From Theobroma cacao (lineage: Eukaryota > Streptophyta > Magnoliopsida > Malvales > Malvaceae): DNA of 64,000 nucleotides. The stretch is from positions 21,904,635 to 21,968,634 of the forward strand of contig NC_030851.1 in the NCBI RefSeq assembly GCF_000208745.1. The letters are read 5' to 3'. The notes beneath the pieces are model-generated. The model was not told the origin of the DNA, did no database searches, and saw only the letters and a program-made list of their open reading frames with translations. Below, in pieces: positions 54,898 through 64,000 of the stretch. Positions within the stretch are counted from its first letter, which is position 1; each line of letters opens with the position of its first letter. Position numbers and translations under genes: made by a program.

Positions 54898-57832
54898 TGT
54901 CACAGTACAAAACTCAAGCCATGACCGGCACATGGGCCCAATAGGCATAGCCCACCAAGCCCAAGCAAGCCTCTCTATGTAAACCCATCAATAGTCCATC
55001 TATCACTTCTTTTTCTTTAGGATCTAAAACTCGTAATTTCTAATGACAATCTTTTCAAAATTTAAATTGTGAAAATCAAGTACATACAAAGTTCAAAACA
55101 AATCTCACAATTTACATTAAACCATCACATATAAACATACAATAGAACCTTGACAACCAGCGAAGTGACTCTGGGCGAAGGTGCTATCATTGAGAGTCGT
55201 AGTGAACCTACCGAAAAATGAATAGGAGGGAGCACCTCGACCTAGGATCCAACTACCTTCGATCTTGAAAACTAAAGCATGAAGTTGAAAAGAATGAGTA
55301 TAAACTCAGTGAGTGAACATAGGAAGGGAAAAAGCAAACAATATGGAAGATTTTTGTAGAAAACATGATGCACTTGTATTGAAACCATGCAATTTGTATA
55401 TCAGAAACAAAACTCGATGCCATGCTGTTTTTCAACTCAATTTGAAAACATTTCAGAATATCAACTTTTAATATACAATTCAATCACATTACATTTTCCA
55501 CAAATCTCTACTCTACAGGACAAGTGGACATGCGTGTAAAAATTCATGTATACATTATGTTTATATAAATATATAGATAATTTAAACATACACCAAGGTC
55601 ATCCCAACACTAGTCACTACAGCTCCGCCCATGCACCCGCTAACCTCAACTCAGCTCATGTGCACTCCTACACCTCACATAGCTAATATCCTCATGTGCA
55701 TTCCCACACCGCACATGGCATATATCATCATCATGTGCTCTCCCACACAGCACATGGCATATATCATCGACGTGTGCTCTCCCACACTGCACACTACCGG
55801 TACCATCATGTGTACTCCCACACTGCACATGCACAGTTATAATTATCATTCAACATTACATTTCAATGCATGGCACACATAACAACATGTAACAAGAATC
55901 TTTGCATAACAATACATCACATGCCACAATGCAATTGGCAATTCAACATAATATTTCAAATACATAATTCATCACATTATACATTTAAAAACGTAGAAGT
56001 ATCACTTGTGAAAAGCTTATTCCCGTGCATAAATTTGAAAAGAGTCAACCAAGGATATTCTAGCATTTCATTCAACACTTATGCATTTGTTCAAAACCTT
56101 TTAAATGCAAGTTCACTCACTTTACGATAACGGGATACAGCATCGTTATTAGTTCGGAGGTGTATCTAGCTTATTCTACTTGCCAGTTGATCATTATTTT
56201 CTCCTGCAAGCCACCACAATACACTATCTTTACTTTTGTACTTCTTAGCAACAATCCAAATTCAATATCTTTAGTGTATATCATTTCTACTTCTCTTTTT
56301 CATTCAATCGTGAATCCTTATTCAACTAACTTATATCTTGACACATTTTTACCAAAGTTGCCTTTATCCTTTGCTTGCGTAATTCTTTAGATTATAAATA
56401 CCGGTAACTTATTTATGACTCTAGCACATATATTAATCTTTTCTAAGGATATTTATCAAGTTCAATCATCATTTCCACACCAATAACCTAGCATATGGTA
56501 GCAACTATAAATTTACTTCCATCAAGCATTTTTTAAGTCCACATGCACCACAATTTACTTTTACATGCTGCCACAAGCACAAACAATCAATACATATCTC
56601 ATTTTTCCTTTCCGCTTGTGATTTAGAGGTTAGAACGCTTACCCACTACTTAATCTAGCTCAAAATCACCACGCATTCTAAGATTCTTCCACATGCATAC
56701 CTAGGGTTCCTTGGATCTTTAATGATCCTTGCTACCACTAACAGAACCTCACATCATAATCGGTTTAAACTACATGCTTTCAAACAAAACATCGATTTCT
56801 ATCTTCTTTACCTTCAAATCCACAAGGAAAACCACTAAAATCTTTTCAAACCTCAACAATGGTATGTGGGTGGGGAGGAAAACCTCTTGATTTTCTCTTT
56901 TCTCCTCCAAGGCCGAGCCTCCTTCTAGCTTTTCTCTTCCTTTTTCCTTTCTTCTTTCTTCCTTTCTCTCTCTTAGGGTTCAATTGGGATGAAAAATGAG
57001 GTTGAGAGTTGTGGGTTGGGTGAATAAAGGGGTAAGAGAATAGAGAAGTAAGAAAAGAAGAGAAAAGAGAAGAAAAACTTGATTTTTATGGTGAAGAAAG
57101 GAAAATGGCATGGGAGGAAGAAGATGGAGAAGAAAATGCCTTTTCGAGAAGATAAGGATTAGCCATGGATAAGGAAAAAAAGAGTCAAAGCTTCCTTTGG
57201 AAGGTTTGACCAAGCTAATGGAAAAATTATGGTTTTGCCCTCCATTTTGGCCTCCAAGTTTCTCCCTTTTTTAATTTAGTCCTCCCAAGAATCTTTTAAT
57301 TCAAATTTCTTTCTATTTTTCCTCCTTTACATGTGTGCAAACAAAATATAAAGTTTTCACTTCAACACGGTATCACCATAATATGTAAATGTGTACTTAC
57401 TCGCACTAGCTTTATTTAATAAAGACATGCGAGCCCCACTAATGTTATTTTTCTTCGAAATTCCTTCATTCTTCTTCTCCCCCACTTAGATTGACCATAT
57501 ACTCCTCTTTCATGACTAATTTCGACATCAAATAGAATATTAATATTTTATTAATAAAATATTATTTTACTTCAAGATTTTCCATTTATTTCCTTGGAAC
57601 CCAAAATGTCTTATTAAGCCCCTATTCACTTCCAAATCACTTTTTATCTCACTAATTCATCCTCAATAAAAATATTATTATTTAATTGTTATATCTTCGT
57701 GTGCAAAATATTTTACTCTAGAATATTCCTTTCACCCGCCACTACTCTTTGACACTTAAATGCATGTCAATTAGCCCTTCGTCTTATCAATATGGTTATG
57801 TTGACTACTATACAGGGATACGAGGTATCACA
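54898..57832 (-). repeat. chromovirus-family 3' LTR, minus strand
   Basis: The plus strand runs TGTCACAGTAC..CCATGACCGG to CGAGGTATCACA, 2935 bp, collinear with 50165-52778 over most of its length. GTGCACTCC-type repeats lie at 55655-55830. It is followed on the plus strand by a reversed polypurine tract, so it is the 3' LTR of a minus-strand element whose body lies to the right. The left flank is CAGAA; the other flank is not identifiable. Confidence 0.8.
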
Positions 57833-57852
57833 ATCTCCCCCACTTAAAAAGA
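57833..57852 (-). other. polypurine tract, minus strand
   Basis: On the minus strand CTTTTTAAGTGGGGGAGAT abuts TGTGATACC, the LTR start. Confidence 0.82.
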
Positions 57853-59143
57853 ATTCATCCCTCAATTCACGTCAGTGTCGGGTTATTAATCTCACTCTAT
57901 GATCTTATTATACTTCTTCCTTTATAGGGAATTTTGATTTATTCACCTCATTTACCTTCAGTTCGTCTAGTACACTTCACTTATATCTATCCTTATCTTT
58001 TAGAATCAAATCAGTAGTACCCTTCACAATCATTATCCCTTATTATTAAAAAGCTGAGTATGCCTTTATCTCTATCATTAACTTTGAACCATAATTCCAT
58101 CTCAATCATATTGATTTCGATCACATATTATACTTACTTATGTATACCTAATCACCATTTTATTACTTCTGCCTTGTGACACTTCTCGACATTCATTCAT
58201 TCATCTCATTCCCATACACTATTATCTAGCTTACAACTTTATAAACATGCCATATTCATTCCTGTATGTATTCTCAATGTTGGGGAAGTTAAATCCTTCA
58301 ACCATCCCTTTTTATTTCATGTTATCTTGTATTTATGCAACTTAAATCTTCTTAATTATATTAGTCCATCTTGTGTGTCTTAACCATGCTACAGGTTACA
58401 TTTCCTTGATATCATTTCTTTGGTTATTTCTCCAAAATCTCTTATATCAACATAGCTCAACTTCTGATGGGATTTCTTATCATTGTATTATCTATACAAC
58501 TCATTAAATATATTGAGTTCAAATCTCGAATCACTAAGAACAATTTTTCACTTTAGTTGGTCACATTATCAACTCCACACATACGTATGTACATGCACAT
58601 TTAAATGTCCACATTCCTCATTATGTGTAGGGATCCTTGTGTTCAAGTGCCTTCAGACTAATTTCTCTTTGTTCGTTCCTATCCATAACCAAGATTCAGT
58701 ATAATAATTCTCATATTGCATGTCAACACTCTCATATTTAATCTACGAACATTAAGGTATAATCAATTTCAGATTGCTCTTTTTAGTTGTTTAAATTTAC
58801 CATTCAACTTGTGTCTTACCACAAGTTATCTCTTACGTAATCCATTCAAATTCTCATTATGCCTATGCATAGCTTCACATCCTTTTCATGCTTATACTCT
58901 TTTCTTATCATTTTTAGTTATATGGTTAAGTCTTATTGTACTATATATATCCTTGCATTACAATATCATTAATCACATCTCACTTGCTAAATGTCATTTT
59001 CATTAAATTACAATCCAGCATGCGTATATGCTTTATAATCTCATTGATCCTTCAAAGATTTATCTTTACTTGATCATTGCATCTTATGCAATACCACAAT
59101 TCCTAAAAGTCATCCCTATTTCTTGATTATCTTTCATACCCCT

Positions 59144-59177
<34 letters not shown>

Positions 59178-59193
59178 NCTTCTACTACCCTAC

Positions 59194-59232
<39 letters not shown>

Positions 59233-61527
59233 CCTTATTGCATTTTGATTTTAATGAGTTACTTATGACTTAGACTCATTTGAATTAGCATGCCTCATGC
59301 ATTTTCGAATTCCAATTTCCATAATACATTAGGAGGTTTTCATAATTCGACTTCATTATCAAGGTTACATTCAATAGTCTTTTGTACCATTCTTTCATAC
59401 TAATATAACACCATTCTCTTTTAGCCAATTTAAAATTTGTAGTTGATATTGCAAGACTTGAAACAAGGTTCTTCTCAAGTACTTCTCAAAGTCAATACGA
59501 ATATCACTTTCAGCTTATAGCTTCCTTTTTGTAACCACGTAACTTAATACTTGTTTTCATAAGATTCATATCAAGATTCCTCTTGAGTGTTTCCTTGTGG
59601 ATACCTACTTTAGACTTATGTCTCACCGCATCTGATCGTTTGACTCGTGGTTTAGCCATTAGGCTCCTTAGCAAGTTTCAAAATCCCACATATTATACTT
59701 GTCGCGTATGTTTGGTAATTCCTTCTTAAGGATGTTCACGCATTCTCGAAACACTTAATCACTTATTTGCTCTTTGATATCCCGAGCATATCATTCCAAA
59801 AAGGCATGCACTTATTCACCAAGATATTCAAATGAATGCTCATCCATTCATACTTCAATTTATCTTCATGGGTTTCTAGAAAGCCACATAATTGGCCTTG
59901 TGTTGTTACTAATCCTTTTCATTCAACTAAATCAAGACAAGATTGTGTAAATCCTCATAGTAATACTTTATATTAACTCATTTTCTATGCCACGCTTGTA
60001 ATCCTTCATTCACAATTTCTCACTTGGTATTGACATCCCTTGTCAATGTCTTATACATTCATCTAGCGTTTCACTCATTTTTTTTTAGTCATGAGGGATT
60101 CTTAGCGCGGTAGCGTTGGGCAATCAGTGTTGTGATGTTGCAGCTGCTGGAATTTACTTTATCAAACAATTCTTCTACCTTTAAGATTACTACACTAATC
60201 ATTTTCAACCACATGGCTTTCCTCTAAGCCTATACCATAATTTCTTTAATCGTTTATATTCTCTTACTTATCACATACACTAGGCCCAACCAACATCTTT
60301 AAACTTTTGTTATCTCTTAACACTTGTTATCAATCACATAAGTCTCACTTAACAACATCCTTCCATATTGTATGATGAATTCTCAATTACATACTACCAC
60401 GCATAATTACTCACCATTTCTAGTATTTGACAATTCCTTAATATTCGCAACTGATTGTTTTCCTTGTCTTACAACTCATATAGTTCAATCACTTCAACTT
60501 AAAATTGTCATAAAATTAATCCATCTTGATCAACACCTTATGCTTACCTTATTATTAATCCAAGAATTTCATCTTTCCCTACCTCCATATTTACTTTAAA
60601 TAGTGCATATTATGCCAACTATTATCATATAGTGTCACGACACTATAGGCCTCCATTCTACCATCATTCATACTCCTCAAGAATTAATTAAAGATTTACA
60701 TACTTTTACTAATGCTAATTCCATTCAACAATGCATGATAAATTCTAACACTCAACCAAATCATTTAAATTAGCTACCACATAACCAGTTCAAATTACAT
60801 GAAATTAACCATATCTTAAATTCTCCATACACATAAGTTACAACTCCAAATGTATGCCTACATATTGATAACCTTCATATCTTTCATGATCATGAAAATC
60901 ATAAATTCCCAACTTGCCCTTTTATCATAGGTACACATACAAAACGTTAATTTCGACATATCCATTCCACATTTCACCTTTTGTGGTTTGCGAAGATCGT
61001 CCTTTGAGCATATTTCACTACTAACAATCATATACCTTTACCATAGCATTTAATGCAAACTTGGTTAAGCAATTGTCTCCAAATAACTCTTAAGTACATA
61101 ATTATCAAAGTGTACATTACCTCGCATTGTGATCTTACTTTACTCATCAATCCTTAACCAATGACATTAGTAAAGTGGACAATTCACTTAATTGTTGTAC
61201 CTTGCCTTTGCGGTCATAAAACCAAAATTTTCTAAACTTAAGATGCAAAAGCTTTCTCTTAAAGTTTATCCAAAAATCAACATTTTCTAAATTCCTTACA
61301 TTTGGGGAAATTAAATTCAAGATTAATTATTTACATCATAGTTTGCATACTAATCCAATTAGACTCTTAATTTGATCCTTTAAAGCAATTAGTATATCAA
61401 GCTTAAATTTAGAACTCCATAGGGCATTTAGACTAGAATCAACATTTCTAAGTCATTTAACTTCAAACTACCAATCCACCACTAGTCCTTTAATCCTTTG
61501 GCTTTATACTAAGCATAGCAAAATTCA
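57853..61527 (-). mobile_element. non-coding internal domain (LARD-like) of the minus-strand element
   Basis: For 3.7 kb I find no gag, protease, reverse transcriptase, RNase H or integrase motif on either strand, although pol should be next to the polypurine tract. The plus strand is poor in G: in 60721-60780 I count 16 C and 3 G. Short plus-strand ORFs (58483, 58716, 60372) are by-products of that composition. (TA)n runs at 59148-59226 contain a single N at 59178. It may be a large non-autonomous derivative or simply unrelated sequence captured between an LTR and the LINE. Confidence 0.5.
59148..59226. repeat. (AT)n microsatellite pair with one N
   Basis: Two AT dinucleotide runs are separated by a short CTTCTACTACCCTACTACTA stretch. 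The N at 59178 marks an unresolved base. Confidence 0.9.
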
Positions 61528-61904
61528 AGCTCATCCTTAGAGCAGATCGTTTACTAGCCTTTTACTTCATGACCACCATCAATTATAATATTCATTGATT
61601 TTCACCCTTGGACTAATTCATGCAGTTATAACTATAAACCATAATAGTTCAAATTAAACCTTGGGATCTCATAATCACTTAATTGAAATCAAAACCAACT
61701 CCATCTAAGCTGCTATACTCATATTCAACACAGATTCGCATATAAAATATTTTGAAAGCCCATCACCATTTATATATGGGCATGGAAGGCTCAATTAACA
61801 CAATGCACTTACCTCCGTGCACATGAGTTTTGGTTTACACCTCCCTCAATGCTCAAAGTTATAAACCTCAAGTGAATCACACCGGTCATTATCGTAAAAT
61901 TCCT

Positions 61905-62380
61905 CGTAATTTTCCTTGAGCCATAGTGAAGACTTTTAAATTTTGATGTGCATGGCCCATGTTCGCTAATAGATCTACTTCATGATTGCCTTCCCTGTAA
62001 ATATGAGATATGCGAAAGGAAAACTAGGATAGTAGTTGCGAATAGTAACTAGTCAATACCTGATATCATATGGCCCTCTATAATTCTCTTGTAATAGTCG
62101 AATAACAACCATAGCATCCATCTCAATCCAAAGACTTGTAATGTTATACTCTCGGCATAAGACAAATCCTTTATATAAGGCTCATAATTCAGCTTGTAGA
62201 GAGTTTTTGACTCCTAAATTTTTAGAAAAGCCAAATAACATTATGCCTTCATGATCTTGTGGGATTCCACTTGTTGCTGCAGTCTGAAAATGTTTAGAGC
62301 TACCATCAACATTTAACTTATACTCACCTATTGATGGTTTTTGCTAAGAAAAAAATTTGGAGGAGAAGGCATGTTTTTTG
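61905..62380 (-). pseudogene. LINE RNase H-like domain
   Basis: On the minus strand YKLNVDGSSK, then LQAEL, a stop where Trp would be expected, then ALYKGFVLC and IEMDAMVVIRLL show the Asp, Glu and Asp of a plant RNase H (RVT_3 type). After a frame change REGNHEVDLLANMGHA gives the last conserved block. It would degrade the RNA strand during reverse transcription. The stop and the frame change make it inactive. Confidence 0.75.
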
Positions 62381-62441
62381 GGAAAACTATGCCCCACTCT
62401 TGAGCTACTTGCATATCGCCCCTCCATTGCCATTTTTGTAA

Positions 62442-63470
62442 CTACTTTCCAAGGAACAATTGGTGAATAAGCTTTAAAATTCTCCACACTACTCTATTAG
62501 AATACATACCGAGGTTCTGATATTTTGCATCATTCCGCTCCACCCATAAGAACCATAAAACTAACAGAGGTATTAAAGTTCGGATGTGCCCATGTTTAGA
62601 ATAATCACCAAAATATAACCAAGCACAAATAATCTGATTAACATTATGAGGATTAATAACATAGATTTGGAAGAATTTTGCAAAATAATTCCAAACCTGT
62701 TTGGCTACCAGATTATCCCACATGACATGAATGAGTGATTCCTTCGAGTTATAGCATCTACATCTGGATGCTAGTTGGAAACCTTCTGTTTTTATTTTCA
62801 GCTCCACAAGTATCCAATCATGTAATAATCTCCATAAAAAGAATGAAGTAGTTAACGAGATACTGTTATGCCAAATGTAGCTAAAGGTCTGATTAACAAC
62901 CCTTCGTTGTCGTACTATTTCCCATGCACTCTTCGTTGAGAAATTTTCATCTGAAGTAGGCACCCAATATGCCGCATCATCCCTTGTTGTGTCAATGGGA
63001 ATTTGCAAAATTTCCATCAGTTGCTCCTTAGGTAAAACAGCTTTTAATTTGTCAACATCCTATGTGTTAATTAAAAAGAAATCATAGACCTGTGACTTTG
63101 AGGAAATAAATGACTGATGATGATTTACTAATGGCTCTTCTCCCATCTAGCAACCATGCCAGAAAAACACCTTGCCCTGTCCAATCCCCCATCTTATATT
63201 TTCTTCTGTAGCTGCACAAATAGCAAACATTCTTTTCCAGGTTAAGGAATCATGAATTTTTTGTTTAACATGCCTCGGAATCTGGCCAGCACAATACTTT
63301 GCTTTCATAAATCGGGTCCACAAGCCATTGTAGGTTCGAAATCTCCACCAAAGTTTCACACTAAAAGGCTTAAACACATCCTCTAGGCCTCTAATATCTA
63401 AACCTCCTTCTAATGTTGGCAGTGTAATGTTCGACCATGAGGTCCAATGAATTTTTCTAAAAGTAGCCAA
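62442..63470 (-). pseudogene. LINE ORF2 zf-RVT region
   Basis: Two open pieces on the minus strand (63470-63147 and 63017-62442) read GGLDIRGLEDVFKPFSVKLW, WTRFMKAKYC, then STKSAWEIVRQR, FLWRLLHDWI, CRCYNSKESLIHVMWDN and VLWFLWVERNDAKYQ. This is the Cys/His region found after reverse transcriptase in plant non-LTR elements (C.C......H..W). A stop just after WHGC at 63147 interrupts the reading. Confidence 0.82.
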
Positions 63471-63479
63471 ACCTCCCTA

Positions 63480-64000
63480 TAAAAAGTTATTGAATAATCT
63501 GTCAATTCTCTCAAGGACACATACAGGAGGTTTCAGTACTTGGAGCAAATAAATAGGAAGAGATGATAAAACACTTCGCAATAACATTGTCCATCCATCT
63601 AGGGATAGTATTTTGTTCTCCCATCCTATAATCCATTCTTGTATCTTTGCTGCAATATCATTAAAAAGGGTTACCTTTTTATGGCCTTTGTAAAGAGGAG
63701 CACCTAAATATGTTATAGGTAAAAATCGATGACTAAAACCAGTAGTTTGGGATATGATTTGGCTCCGAGAGTTTGCAATATTTCTGTGAGTAATAAAGCA
63801 GCTCTTTTGAGCATTTAATCGCTGCCCAGATATCTCCTTATACTATTGTAGAAAAGCTAAAATTTTTTGCAAAGCAGATTTTGAGCCATTAGTGAAAATA
63901 AGAACATCATCCGCGATGGCCAGGTGACTTACAACCATTGAACAACTAGACAAATAATTAATGGATGGATGTTAAGCAAATAAAGCATTTAATCCTCTGG
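63480..64000 (-). pseudogene. LINE reverse transcriptase, C-terminal half
   Basis: On the minus strand HLAIADDVLIFTNGS contains the catalytic Asp-Asp (AIADD at 63906-63920; FADD is usual). It continues through ISGQRLNAQKSCF and LPITYLGAPLYKG, then KILSLDGWTMLLRSVLSSLP. A stop lies near 63841. The N-terminal half and endonuclease are beyond the window. Confidence 0.82.

Larger units (their letters stand above)
61528..64000 (-). mobile_element. L1-type LINE, 3' half, running off the window
   Basis: On the minus strand, from the window edge leftward: reverse transcriptase C-terminal half, a zf-RVT-type region, a C-terminal RNase H-like domain and a 3' untranslated region (61528-61904). That is the order of ORF2 in plant L1-type LINEs. 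No poly-A tail was seen at the left end, and the 5' end is outside the window. Confidence 0.85.

Noticed and set aside
58483..60599. Small hydrophobic plus-strand ORFs (58483, 58716, 60372)
   Set aside because: They are explained by the G-poor composition, which removes stop codons on that strand. No start context, domain or conservation is visible.
62442..63470. Domesticated host gene with zf-RVT domain
   Set aside because: The zf-RVT pieces lie between reverse transcriptase and RNase H of the same LINE and contain stops.
1..64000. A novel multi-gene functional system such as a defence island or biosynthetic cluster
   Set aside because: All coding traces belong to retrotransposons and are broken. 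I found no host operon-like or clustered functional genes.

Overview
This window is 64 kb of AT-rich plant nuclear DNA made almost entirely of retrotransposons nested in one another. I see no intact host gene, no tRNA or rRNA gene and no CRISPR array. The mix of Ty3/gypsy (Tekay-like chromovirus, Athila-like, Ogre/Tat-like), Ty1/copia (SIRE-like, plus a gag-only family) and L1-type LINE points to a dicot. The gag-pol and ORF1 wording resembles what I recall from Malvaceae such as cacao and cotton, but that is recollection, not a search. One run of 280 N and one single N are present.

Layout. 1-2492: the end of a long-LTR gypsy repeat, then the 3' end and 3' LTR of a SIRE-like copia element. 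2493-6690: two copia LTRs of one family lying head to head and forming a large inverted repeat. 6691-14692: a minus-strand Athila-like element (gag, tRNA-Asp-type primer site, LTR) broken by a solo LTR with perfect target-site duplication (TSD) at 8127-11104 and by a second LTR at about 11518-13658. 14693-49310: one old Ogre/Tat-like element with 5' LTR, primer site, degenerate ORF1, gag, protease and a G-patch-like segment. It is split by five later insertions: an LTR at about 16561-19500, a gag-only copia element at 20373-29006 (TSD TAATG), a complete but dead Tekay-like chromovirus at 29127-39560 (TSD CAAAA), a minus-strand solo LTR at 40541-43490 (TSD AAGAC) and a plus-strand solo LTR at 44022-46506 that splits gag.

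49311-64000: a short repeat shared with the LINE 3' region, a minus-strand chromovirus 5' LTR with primer site (50165-52778), the LTR and RNase H of a minus-strand copia element (52779-54897), a minus-strand 3' LTR plus polypurine tract attached to about 3.7 kb of non-coding, G-poor DNA (54898-61527), and the 3' half of a minus-strand LINE running off the right edge.

Every recognisable coding region is damaged by stop codons, frameshifts or truncation, so the genes do not work together as a pathway. They are a stratified record of insertions. The most unusual pattern is that several unrelated LTR families each carry a cluster of their own short perfect or near-perfect palindrome, and some of them share a conserved module of about 110 bp.
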